Source of the DNA: Bacteroidota bacterium
Lineage (GTDB): Bacteria; Bacteroidota; Bacteroidia; Bacteroidales; Lentimicrobiaceae
NCBI GenBank assembly: GCA_023441805.1
Contig: JAEZNO010000018.1
Coordinates: 62,001-126,000 of the forward strand
Length of the DNA stretch: 64,000 nt
Direction of reading: 5' to 3'
The translations under genes were made by a program, and so were the position numbers. Positions within the stretch are counted from its first letter, which is position 1. Every line of letters begins with the position of its first letter. This document shows positions 24,768-33,216 of this stretch, one piece after another. The notes below the pieces were generated by a model that did no database searches, was not told the origin of the DNA, and saw nothing but the letters and a program-made list of their open reading frames with translations.

Positions 24768-26717
24768 TTATTCTGAATAAACAAGCTGTTCCCTTTCTTT
24801 AATAAACTCATCTATTTGTTGCTGTGCTTCAGGCATTTTGGCCAGTAAGGCCTTGTCTTTTGAATAGATTAGTTTTAAGGTTGAAATAAAGTGATCTACA
24901 TCCTTTTCAGTGGTTGCCAAACCAATGCTTGCCCTGGCAACTCCCGGAAGTTTCATATTAGGAAATAGTCTGATGATCATTCTCTGTACCCGTTCAAGGA
25001 ATGGATTAAGGTTAACTAACCGTTTGACGATTATATGAGCACAATGACAACCGAACCTGATGCCAATCCCTCCGAAGGCAGCCAATTGATAGGCAATTTT
25101 ATCACCGAACATCTTTGTCGATGTAAATGGTATAACACTTATTTTATCCTTAAAGTCATTAGATTTAGGATCAGTGATGCCAAACAGCTTCATATTAGGT
25201 ATCTCAGCCATTTCTTTCAAAGCTTTTACACACAAATGACTTTCTTCTTCCTGAACTACTTCCATTCCAACCCTTTGCAATAATAATAAGGACTTTCCTA
25301 ATGCAGCTATTCCTCCAATATTCTGCTCACCTGACTCAACTGACGACTTGATACTCTCAGCATTATAATCAAGTAACCCTTTTCGGCTGATTAATACACC
25401 GGTACCAAATGGAGCATAGATTTTATGTCCTGAAAACACAAGAAAATCAATTCCTGAAGCTTCCATGTCAATCTTTTTATGGGCTATTAATTGGGCTGCA
25501 TCAATTAAAAGCATGGCATTATATCTTTTTGCCAAATCGCTTAGTTTGCTGGTTTCATTGCAAGTTCCCAGGACATTCGATGCACCTGTAATTGCAATCA
25601 AACTAATACGCTTTCTGCCATACTTCTTCAGCTCATTATACTCTTTCAGCAAATTCTCCAGTACATCTAATTTAAGATATCCTGATTCATCAATATCCAG
25701 CCTTATCATTGAACATCCCGCACTATACCTCCAGGGAAGCTCATTTGATGAATGCTCCATAATACTGTTTACAACCACCGGTTCTATATCCGCATCTTTG
25801 AATACATTCCTTGCAATGACATTAATTGCTTCTGTTGTATTGGATGTGAATGATATATCGTACAGACTATCAGGAGCATTAGTAAATGAACCAATTATTG
25901 ATTTTACTTCATCTTTTAGTTGCACCTTGGTATTTTCAGATTGAAACAGAACTTTATTGAAGGTTTCCCACACCAAAGTAGTTGATGGAGTACTTGCACT
26001 ATGATCAAGGTTAACAAATGGATGTAAACCAAATGTGGTAGGAACATTTATGTTATTTCCAATAACAGACTCCTGAAGTTTATGATATAACTCTTTACCG
26101 GTGAACTCTTTTAATTCATCGTCATACAACAGGTTAAAAATGGTGTCGGTTTGTGAGTCAGTCTTAAATATGTCACACCCAAATTTTTTTACCAACATGA
26201 GTGCTTTAGCAAAAACAATTACATTTATGATTGCCGGAGTACCTGCCTCAAATTTATCAGGCACTTTTGCCCAATCAACCCATTCACGAGCGATGAGGGT
26301 TGTGGTTCCTCCTCCTGTTTCAAAAGGTACGCCTTTCGGGAGCGAATTCTTATCAACACCAATTGCAACAACTCCCAATGGTAATCCCATTTCATTGGAT
26401 GAGATGCTTATATAGACTCCATCATTTAGTTGTTTAAGTAGATGAGCTGCTCTTGCAGGAGTAGAAAAAATTACTGTGCTTTTAACTTTATCCAGCTCAA
26501 GGTATTCAAGTACAATTTCCCTTGCCTTTTCATAAAGATGTGTAGTTGCAAGTGAGAAGTGCCCGCTTCCCCTGTGCACATTTGAATAAGTTTCAAGAGC
26601 AGCATATACAGATGTTTTCAACTCTGCAATGGCTCTTTTACTTATTTTAATTTCTTCAGTAATCGATTGCGAATTACTCTGAAGATTCAGCCCGTTGATG
26701 TCATTCATGTTGGTCAT
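24768..26717 (-). CDS. Class V aminotransferase / cysteine desulfurase-like protein with an eroded N-terminal duplicate
   Basis: A 649-residue protein, about 240 longer than SufS. Residues about 232-635 form a full class V PLP domain: VNLDHSASTP, TSNTTEAINVIAR, LLIDAAQ, PLP lysine Lys432 in FSGHKIYAPFG, and a cysteine-bearing loop RFGCHCAH (Cys557, Cys559). Residues 30-180 resemble a shortened second copy: SNVHRGSGHFSLATTH and DKFEAGTPAIINVIVFAKAL match SufS segments NVHRGVHHLSMLATN and FKFEAGTPNVGGAIAFGAAI. About 110 residues in between, including the PLP-lysine region, are missing. It lies 154 bp downstream of the SUF operon. Substrate unknown; sulfur metabolism is plausible. Confidence 0.75.
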   Translation of the reverse strand: MTNMNDINGLNLQSNSQSITEEIKISKRAIAELKTSVYAALETYSNVHRGSGHFSLATTHLYEKAREIVLEYLELDKVKSTVIFSTPARAAHLLKQLNDGVYISISSNEMGLPLGVVAIGVDKNSLPKGVPFETGGGTTTLIAREWVDWAKVPDKFEAGTPAIINVIVFAKALMLVKKFGCDIFKTDSQTDTIFNLLYDDELKEFTGKELYHKLQESVIGNNINVPTTFGLHPFVNLDHSASTPSTTLVWETFNKVLFQSENTKVQLKDEVKSIIGSFTNAPDSLYDISFTSNTTEAINVIARNVFKDADIEPVVVNSIMEHSSNELPWRYSAGCSMIRLDIDESGYLKLDVLENLLKEYNELKKYGRKRISLIAITGASNVLGTCNETSKLSDLAKRYNAMLLIDAAQLIAHKKIDMEASGIDFLVFSGHKIYAPFGTGVLISRKGLLDYNAESIKSSVESGEQNIGGIAALGKSLLLLQRVGMEVVQEEESHLCVKALKEMAEIPNMKLFGITDPKSNDFKDKISVIPFTSTKMFGDKIAYQLAAFGGIGIRFGCHCAHIIVKRLVNLNPFLERVQRMIIRLFPNMKLPGVARASIGLATTEKDVDHFISTLKLIYSKDKALLAKMPEAQQQIDEFIKEREQLVYSE

Positions 26718-26871
26718 GTTTAGGGCAAATTTACCTTAAATATGGTTACAACATGTAAAGCAAATGAATATGCTGATAATAATCATGGATGATATACTCA
26801 GGCTCCCTTACCCGAGTGTATAGCAAATAAGGAATAAGTTTATTCTGACAGGTTGATTTAGTGTGGTACTA

Positions 26872-27213
26872 TTACAGGAAGCCCAAATCAAGCATAGCTG
26901 ATTCTGACATCATGTCCTGATCCCATGGAGGGTCGAAAGTAATTTCAACTTCGCAGTCTTCTATACCCTCAATAGCAGCAATTTTCATCTTAACTTCTTC
27001 GGGTAGAGATTCTGCAACAGGGCAGTTGGGGGCAGTTAAGGTCATAAGAATATGAGCTACTTTATTCTCATCAACACTTATGTCATACACTAATCCGAGG
27101 TCATAAATATTAACAGGAATTTCGGGGTCAAAAATCCCCCTCAGTCTCTCAACGATCTTGTCATTGACCTCTTGTGATATATTTTGATTCATTGAATTTA
27201 ATCTCTCCAGCAT
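26872..27213 (-). CDS. SufT-like MIP18/DUF59 Fe-S assembly protein
   Basis: A 113-residue DUF59/MIP18-family protein. The motif DPEIPVNIYDLGLVYDI and the conserved TLTAPNCPVAESLPEEV, which contains the family cysteine, are clear. These proteins help mature Fe-S clusters, usually at the insertion step. It is the last gene of the suf operon, 11 bp after sufE, which supports an Fe-S role over the phenylacetate PaaD role of related proteins. Confidence 0.9.
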   Translation of the reverse strand: MLERLNSMNQNISQEVNDKIVERLRGIFDPEIPVNIYDLGLVYDISVDENKVAHILMTLTAPNCPVAESLPEEVKMKIAAIEGIEDCEVEITFDPPWDQDMMSESAMLDLGFL

Positions 27214-27224
27214 CCGCTTTATCT

Positions 27225-27659
27225 TTAACTTTCATCAATTGCCTGTTTGGCTTTGAATGCGAGGGCATAAATCTTAATCTGTTTGATCATCGATAATAAT
27301 CCGTTTGATCGGGTAGGAGAGAGATGCTCTGTTAAACCTATTTCGTTAATGAATTCGGTTGATGCATCCAATATCTCCTGAGGAGTGTGCCCTGAATATA
27401 CTCTTATTAACAAATTAGCTATTCCTTTGGTAATAACAGCATCACTATCGGCAGTAAAATATACACGTTCACCATCAAATTCAGCATGTAGCCAAACTCT
27501 CGACTGGCAGCCTGAAATCAGGTTGCTTTCAACTTTATGCTTCTCATCAATCATTGGAAGTGATCTGCCGAGCTCGATGAGATAATTATACTTATCCATC
27601 CAATCTTCAAAATTGTCAAACTCAGACACTATTGATTCGGATGTTCTGTTAATTTCCAT
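27225..27659 (-). CDS. sufE: SufE cysteine desulfuration protein
   Basis: A 144-residue SufE-type sulfur acceptor. The conserved segment SNLISGCQSRVWLHA carries the active cysteine that receives persulfide from SufS, and YLIELGRSLP and PTRSNGLLSMIKQIK are typical flanking motifs. It stimulates SufS and hands sulfur to SufBCD. It follows sufS by 90 bp and has its own -7 box at 27681. Confidence 0.94.
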   Translation of the reverse strand: MEINRTSESIVSEFDNFEDWMDKYNYLIELGRSLPMIDEKHKVESNLISGCQSRVWLHAEFDGERVYFTADSDAVITKGIANLLIRVYSGHTPQEILDASTEFINEIGLTEHLSPTRSNGLLSMIKQIKIYALAFKAKQAIDES

Positions 27660-27680
27660 GTTTTACTTAGATTTCAAACG

Positions 27681-27688
27681 CAAAGGTA
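27681..27688 (-). promoter_or_regulatory. Internal -7 box upstream of sufE
   Basis: TACCTTTG on the minus strand, 22 bp before the sufE start and inside the suf operon. No good -33 box was found. It may give extra expression of sufE and the SufT-like gene. Confidence 0.38.
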
Positions 27689-27749
27689 ATTAAATGCTCA
27701 TTATGATTATATAAGTTAAACATATAACAAATGTACAGTGTTGTAAGCC

Positions 27750-28985
27750 TTATTGAAACAACTGTTTTACTTTATCAATTGCCTCCAGAAGCCTGTCAAT
27801 CTCTTCGGTTGTATTATAGAAAGCCATAGAGGCTCTGACAGTACCCAGAACTTGTAATCTATCCATGAGTGGTTGTGTACAATGATTGCCTGTACGGACT
27901 GCAATACCAAGTTGATCAAATATTGTTCCGGTATCATACGGATGAATTTTATCAACAAGGAATGAAACTACTGATGTCTTCTCCGGAGCAGTTCCTAATA
28001 TACGGATAGAATGATCTGATTCAAGTTTATCGGTCAGATATTCAAGTAAGTACTTTTCGTACGAAGCAATATTTTCTATACCAATCTCTTTTATATAATC
28101 AATGGCTGCTCCAAAAGCAATCGCTCCACCTACATTTGGAGTACCTGCTTCAAATTTGAATGGTAATTCGTTATATACGGTCTTATCAAAACTAACTGAG
28201 CGTATCATTTCACCGCCTCCCTGATACGGTGGCATCTCATCAAGCAAATGCTCCTTGCCATAAAATCCGCCAATTCCCATTGGTCCATACATTTTATGAG
28301 CTGAGAATGTGTAAAAGTCACAATCAAGATCCACTACATCAACCATCATATGCGACAAAGCCTGAGCGCCATCCAACAAAACAAGAGTGTTGTTTTTATG
28401 TGCTGTTTCGATGATCTCTTTCACAGGATTAATAGTACCTAATGAGTTTGATACATGCGTAAGGGAAAGCAGCTTAGTTTTTTCGGTTAGCATTTCCGGT
28501 AGCACCTCAAGATTTAAAGTGCCATCATCATTAATCGGAAGTACTTTAATCTTTGCTTCCTTTTCTTCACATAGTATTTGCCAGGGTACTATATTAGAAT
28601 GGTGCTCGAGTTCAGTAAGAAGAATCTCATCTCCTTTATGTACATTCTTTCGACCCCATGACGAGGCTATTAAATTGATTGATTCAGTCGTGCCACGGGT
28701 GTAGACTATCTCGTAATTGTTTCGTGCATTGATGAAACTTCTGATGTTTTCTCTGACTGCTTCAAACGAATTGGTTGCAAGCATACTCAAGTGATGTACA
28801 CCCCTGTGAACATTAGCATTATATTCAGAATAATACCTGGTAAGCGCATCAATTACTACCTGAGGCTTTTGAGTAGTTGCTGAATTATCAAAATAAACCA
28901 AAGGGCGATTATTAACCTTTTGCGAGAGTATCGGAAAATCCTTCCTTATAACTAAAGGATCGAGCAATTGCAGTTTTTTGTCCAT
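27750..28985 (-). CDS. sufS: SufS cysteine desulfurase
   Basis: A 411-residue group II cysteine desulfurase. The PLP lysine is Lys231 in FSAHKMYGPMG, the cofactor His/Asp region is HHSNIVPW and LLDGAQ, and the persulfide cysteine is Cys369 in RTGNHCTQP. It starts at a Met followed by DFPIL-type N-terminal sequence as in other SufS proteins. It takes sulfur from cysteine and passes it to SufE. It lies 76 bp after sufD and upstream of sufE. Confidence 0.96.
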   Translation of the reverse strand: MDKKLQLLDPLVIRKDFPILSQKVNNRPLVYFDNSATTQKPQVVIDALTRYYSEYNANVHRGVHHLSMLATNSFEAVRENIRSFINARNNYEIVYTRGTTESINLIASSWGRKNVHKGDEILLTELEHHSNIVPWQILCEEKEAKIKVLPINDDGTLNLEVLPEMLTEKTKLLSLTHVSNSLGTINPVKEIIETAHKNNTLVLLDGAQALSHMMVDVVDLDCDFYTFSAHKMYGPMGIGGFYGKEHLLDEMPPYQGGGEMIRSVSFDKTVYNELPFKFEAGTPNVGGAIAFGAAIDYIKEIGIENIASYEKYLLEYLTDKLESDHSIRILGTAPEKTSVVSFLVDKIHPYDTGTIFDQLGIAVRTGNHCTQPLMDRLQVLGTVRASMAFYNTTEEIDRLLEAIDKVKQLFQ

Positions 28986-29061
28986 TTCTCAGCAGTTCAG
29001 ACTGTATTTTTAATTCCCTTGTTAATTGAGAATGTGCTCAATAATTCAAGGGTGATTATCT

Positions 29062-30471
29062 TTAAATTCGACTCATGTCAATCTTAAATTCCATTCTTTT
29101 TTCCTGAGTATTACAATGTAACACACATTGATCACAAATGGATAATTCTCCTCTTAGTCTTTTCTTCACGAGATCATCAATACGATTACGCAGTGCTTCA
29201 ATTGAAATCTTGTTAACTATTTCAGCAGCAAATGCATACATCAGTAACATCCGTGCGTTCTCAATTGTAATACCTCTTGAGCGAAGATAAAACATTGCCT
29301 CCTGATCCAGCTGGCCAACAGTAGCCCCGTGACTACATTTTACATCATCGGCATATATTTCAAGAAAAGGTTTTGTGTCAATTACTGCCTTATCAGAGAT
29401 CAGGATATTCCTGTTGTTCTGATATGCATTAGTACGTTGAGCATCTTTTCGCACAATAATATGGCCATTGAAAACTCCACTAGCATGGTCATCCAGAATT
29501 CCCTTGAACATTTCATTACTTGTGCAATCTGCAACTGCATGATCAACAAACACCTGATTATCAATATGCTGTTCATGGTCCATCAGATATAGTCCCATAA
29601 TATCAGCATTGGCACCTGACCCTGAGAGCTTAGCATAGGTCTCATTTCTGATAAAACCTCCATTCAAGCTAATCCCGTTGGTTGAGAAATCGCCAAAACG
29701 ACTAATATCAAACCAGCTTGTATTGATTAAAGCTGAACGGTCGTTTTTATTTTGTAATTTATAGTGGTCAAGTTTTGCGTTTTCACCAATATAGAACTCT
29801 GAAACAGTGTTAATAAAGCTGCGGTTATCATCTATTGAGTCATCACACTGAACCAGGGTGAGTTCGCTGTTTTTACCTAAAATGATCAGATTTCTGGTCT
29901 GTATCATTGAATCTTCAGGCATATTAACAACACTTACCATTTGCAATGGCTTTTCAGCCATAACATTATCAGGAACATAAATGAAAACACCATCAAGTGC
30001 AAGAGCAGTATTCAAAGCTGCTAATCCATGTATTTGGTAATTGGCCGATTTGCCGTAATATTCTTCAATCAGTTGAGGAAATTCGGTGAAAGCAGCTCTG
30101 AGACTACCAACGATCATGCCGTTTTCATAACGAGTCAGAGGTGAGGCACCGTTTACATACCATCCATTTAGTACTGTAACAGCCACAGTATCAAAGCCAT
30201 GAACTTCACACTTGAATAATTCGTCAGGTGAAACCTTTGTTGGTGGAGCTTGAATTGGAAAAGCAAATTCCCGATCAAGTGTATTGCTTAGATCGGTATT
30301 ACGCCACTTTTCCTGTTTTATATCCGGGAAACCATACTGATCGAAATACTTGAATGCATCTTCGCGTAGAGCCGCAATACGGGGTGAATCGTATTTTCCA
30401 ATAATACTTTTATTAGCCCGATAGTGGGCCGCAAGCGCATTCTTTATATTGGTTACTGAGATTTCTTCCAT
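29062..30471 (-). CDS. sufD: Fe-S cluster assembly protein SufD
   Basis: A 469-residue SufBD-family protein. The N-terminal helical part has KQEKWRNTDLS, the beta-helix core follows, and the C-terminal SHGATVGQLDQEAMFYLRSRG (21 residues, near 382-402) and QCVLHC are typical of SufD. It forms the SufBC2D scaffold with SufB and SufC. It follows sufC by 47 bp. Its cysteine-rich tail (DQCVLHCN) is common among Bacteroidota. Confidence 0.94.
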   Translation of the reverse strand: MEEISVTNIKNALAAHYRANKSIIGKYDSPRIAALREDAFKYFDQYGFPDIKQEKWRNTDLSNTLDREFAFPIQAPPTKVSPDELFKCEVHGFDTVAVTVLNGWYVNGASPLTRYENGMIVGSLRAAFTEFPQLIEEYYGKSANYQIHGLAALNTALALDGVFIYVPDNVMAEKPLQMVSVVNMPEDSMIQTRNLIILGKNSELTLVQCDDSIDDNRSFINTVSEFYIGENAKLDHYKLQNKNDRSALINTSWFDISRFGDFSTNGISLNGGFIRNETYAKLSGSGANADIMGLYLMDHEQHIDNQVFVDHAVADCTSNEMFKGILDDHASGVFNGHIIVRKDAQRTNAYQNNRNILISDKAVIDTKPFLEIYADDVKCSHGATVGQLDQEAMFYLRSRGITIENARMLLMYAFAAEIVNKISIEALRNRIDDLVKKRLRGELSICDQCVLHCNTQEKRMEFKIDMSRI

Positions 30472-30518
30472 AATAATTGTAGATTACCCCTAACTGTGAG
30501 AGGTTGTCAATTTCACTG

Positions 30519-31271
30519 TTATTTGACCAGTTCGCTCTTTATCCACTCGTACCCTTTTTCTTCCAACTCTATGGCAAGTTCTTTTCCTCCAGTACGAACA
30601 ATTTTACCATCAAAAAGGACATGAACTACATCAGGAACTATGTATTCAAGCAGTCGTTGATAGTGAGTAATAACCAGAAACGCATTGTCAGGTCGTCTGA
30701 GCATGTTTACACCATTGGCAACAACTTTAAGAGCATCAATATCAAGTCCCGAGTCTGTTTCATCGAGTATTGCAAGCTTTGGCTCCAGCATTGCCATCTG
30801 GAATATTTCGTTCTTTTTCTTTTCGCCACCCGAAAATCCTTCATTCACTGACCGGTTGGCCAATTTTGCTTGTATGTCGAGCATCTTCTTTTTCTCTTCC
30901 ATCTTTGCCAGGAATTCATTGGCAGGAATTGGATCGAGGCCTTTATACTTGCGCTGCTCATTTATAGCCGTACGCATAAAGTTGGTTATGCTGACTCCCG
31001 GAATCTCTACAGGGTACTGGAATCCTAGAAAAATACCCTCAGATGCACGGTCTTCAACCGACAAATCAAGAAGGTTCTTGCCATTAAAGATAATCTCACC
31101 TTCGGTAACATCAAAAATGTCACGACCTGCAATTACTGATGCAAGTGTGCTTTTCCCGGTTCCGTTTGGTCCCATTATGGCATGAACTTCTCCTGCCCTG
31201 ACTTCAAGGTTAATTCCTTTCAGAATCTCCTTGTTGTTTATTGATACTCTTAAATTCTTGATGTTAAGCAT
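30519..31271 (-). CDS. sufC: Fe-S cluster assembly ATPase SufC
   Basis: A 250-residue ABC-type ATPase. Walker A is GPNGTGKST, the signature is GFSGGEKKKNE (SufC form), and Walker B is LAILDETDSGLD. It powers conformational change in the SufBC2D scaffold. It lies between sufB (74 bp upstream) and sufD. No membrane segments are present, as expected for this soluble ABC protein. Confidence 0.97.
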   Translation of the reverse strand: MLNIKNLRVSINNKEILKGINLEVRAGEVHAIMGPNGTGKSTLASVIAGRDIFDVTEGEIIFNGKNLLDLSVEDRASEGIFLGFQYPVEIPGVSITNFMRTAINEQRKYKGLDPIPANEFLAKMEEKKKMLDIQAKLANRSVNEGFSGGEKKKNEIFQMAMLEPKLAILDETDSGLDIDALKVVANGVNMLRRPDNAFLVITHYQRLLEYIVPDVVHVLFDGKIVRTGGKELAIELEEKGYEWIKSELVK

Positions 31272-31282
31272 TTCTTTACAAA

Positions 31283-31326
31283 GAATATTGAATGTTCTAA
31301 ACTACAGTGAATGACGAATGTTGAAT
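31283..31326. repeat. Heptad repeat in the sufB-sufC gap
   Basis: Read on the minus strand, ATTC recurs with a 7-bp step at 31326, 31319 and 31312, then again at 31293 and 31286, in the 74-bp gap between sufB and sufC. The function is unknown and chance is possible. Confidence 0.3.
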
Positions 31327-31345
31327 TTGTGTAATTGTATTTTAA

Positions 31346-32791
31346 TTAACCGACACTTCCCTCGAGACTTACCGATAACAGCTTTTGTGCTTCTACAGCA
31401 AATTCCATGGGGAGCTTTTTTAAAACTTCACGAGCATAACCATTTACAATAAGTCCGATAGCACTTTCAGTACTTATCCCTCTCTGATTACAATAAAATA
31501 GTTGTTCGTCTGAAATCTTTGAGGTTGTTGCTTCATGCTCAACAATTGAAGTTTTATTTTCAGTTTTAATGTAAGGCCAGGTATGTGCACCACACTTATC
31601 ACCCAACAGCAATGAATCACATTGAGAGAAGTTGCGTCCGTTTTCAGCTCTCTTGGTCATCTTTACCAGTCCACGATAGCTGTTATTGCTATGACCTGCC
31701 GATATTCCCTTTGAGATAATTGTACTCTTGGTATTCTTCCCAATATGAATCATTTTCGTGCCGGTATCAGCCTGTTGGTAATTGTTTGTTACAGCTACAG
31801 AATAAAATTCTCCAACAGAATTATCACCCATTAGTACAACACTTGGATATTTCCATGTAATAGCTGAACCTGTTTCTACCTGAGTCCACGAAATCTTTGA
31901 GTTGTTTCCTTTACAGATACCTCGTTTGGTGACAAAATTATATACACCACCTTCGCCTTGTTTATTCCCCGGATACCAATTCTGAACTGTAGAGTATTTT
32001 ACTTCGGCATCCTTTAATGAAATGATTTCTACAATCGCAGCATGCAGCTGATTTTCATCTCTCATGGGAGCTGTACAGCCTTCCATATAGCTAACATAAC
32101 TACCTTCATCACCAATTATCAGAGTTCGCTCAAACTGACCGGTGTTAGCAGCATTGATTCTGAAGTATGTAGAAAGTTCTACCGGACACCTTACTCCTTT
32201 TGGTATGTAACAGAATGAGCCATCAGTAAAGACAGCAGAGTTGAGTGCTGCAAAGAAATTGTCATTTGATGGCACCACACTTCCCATATATTGCCTTACT
32301 AAATCAGGGTATTTCTGAACGGCTTCACTGAATGAGCAAAACAGAATGCCGCGTTCTTCAAGTGTCTTTGAAAAGGTAGTCTTTACTGAAACTGAGTCAA
32401 TTACTGCATCAACGGCTACACCTGTAAGGCGTTTTTGTTCTTCAAGTGAGATCCCCAGCTTATTGAAAGTGTCAAGCAATTCTGGATCTACCTGGTCAAG
32501 ACTTTCAACTGATTTCTTTTTGGGAGCGGCATAGTAAATGATATCCTGATAGTCAATAGGTGGATGATGCAAATGCGCCCACTGAGGTTCAGTCATTTGT
32601 AGCCAGTTGCGGTAAGCATTTAGCCTGAATTCCAATAGCCAGTCGGGCTCGTTTTTTTTCGCTGAAATAAATCTGATGATGTCCTCATTTAAGCCTTTAG
32701 GGGCAGTGTCCATCTCAATATCAGTAAAAAAACCGTACTTATATTCGCTCTGCGTTACCTCGTCAATAATATTTTTAGGGTCTTTCTCCAT
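31346..32791 (-). CDS. sufB: Fe-S cluster assembly protein SufB
   Basis: A 481-residue SufB of standard length. The conserved blocks GVRCPVELSTYFRIN, SYVSYMEGCTAPMRDENQLH (which includes the conserved Cys), NWYPGNKQGEGGVYNFVTKRG (21 residues near 281) and CGAHTWPYI are present. It is the scaffold subunit on which the new cluster is built. It is first in the suf operon and has a -7 box 48 bp upstream. The gene order sufB-C-D-S-E-T is that usually seen in Bacteroidota. Confidence 0.97.
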   Translation of the reverse strand: MEKDPKNIIDEVTQSEYKYGFFTDIEMDTAPKGLNEDIIRFISAKKNEPDWLLEFRLNAYRNWLQMTEPQWAHLHHPPIDYQDIIYYAAPKKKSVESLDQVDPELLDTFNKLGISLEEQKRLTGVAVDAVIDSVSVKTTFSKTLEERGILFCSFSEAVQKYPDLVRQYMGSVVPSNDNFFAALNSAVFTDGSFCYIPKGVRCPVELSTYFRINAANTGQFERTLIIGDEGSYVSYMEGCTAPMRDENQLHAAIVEIISLKDAEVKYSTVQNWYPGNKQGEGGVYNFVTKRGICKGNNSKISWTQVETGSAITWKYPSVVLMGDNSVGEFYSVAVTNNYQQADTGTKMIHIGKNTKSTIISKGISAGHSNNSYRGLVKMTKRAENGRNFSQCDSLLLGDKCGAHTWPYIKTENKTSIVEHEATTSKISDEQLFYCNQRGISTESAIGLIVNGYAREVLKKLPMEFAVEAQKLLSVSLEGSVG

Positions 32792-32838
32792 CTCTCTATA
32801 AGTAACTGAGACTATTTAGATTAAATTAAAATAGACTG

Positions 32839-32846
32839 CAAAGATA
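32839..32846 (-). promoter_or_regulatory. -7 box of the suf operon promoter
   Basis: TATCTTTG on the minus strand is an exact TAnnTTTG match, 48 bp before sufB. A TTTG at 32871-32874 lies 24 nt upstream, slightly beyond the usual spacing of 19-21 nt. Confidence 0.48.
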
Positions 32847-32940
32847 CGGTTTTTCGCCCAATTAGTATGCCAAAAATCCAAAACTATTGATTTAAGGTGT
32901 TTAATTATCTTCTCACATATTAACTGAGGGTTAGGAGAGG

Positions 32941-33011
32941 GTTGGGTGACGGTTGGGTGACGGTAGGGGTCAACCAACCCTCACCCAACCGTCACCCAAC
33001 CGTCACCCAAC
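32941..33011. repeat. Perfect 24-bp inverted repeat built from tandem GGTTGGGTGAC units
   Basis: Arms at 32941-32964 and 32988-33011 are exact reverse complements, separated by 23 nt. Each arm consists of two 11-bp units (GGTTGGGTGAC on the left, its complement on the right), and a third degenerate right-hand unit lies in the spacer. The left arm is G-rich with repeated GGG, unlike the AT-rich surroundings. It could form a very stable hairpin upstream of the suf promoter, between two minus-strand genes, or be a mobile repeat. Confidence 0.85.
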
Positions 33012-33216
33012 TAGCTTGTTGATCTCATTATCCTAATGTCACTTATATCAGTTTTTCTATTAAGACTATACTCGACTTTCATTACTAAATGTAAAATCAA
33101 TTATTTCACCAAATTTATTGTAATATTTTAAAATGGTAAAATTTTTACTCAACTAATGAGAGGGGAAATTATGAACACCGGAATTTGGCAGCAATAAAGA
33201 TGGGATTGACAGTTTG

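Larger units (their letters stand above)
32792..33216. other. Intergenic region between the suf operon and the flippase gene
   Basis: A 425-bp non-coding stretch. It holds the suf promoter (32839) and a long G/C-rich inverted repeat (32941-33011). The remainder (33012-33216) is AT-rich, with no ORF longer than a few codons and no RNA gene that I can recognise. Confidence 0.6.

Noticed and set aside
32941..33011. CRISPR-like array
   Set aside because: The units are 11 bp, arranged as inverted arms with no unique spacers, and no cas genes are near.
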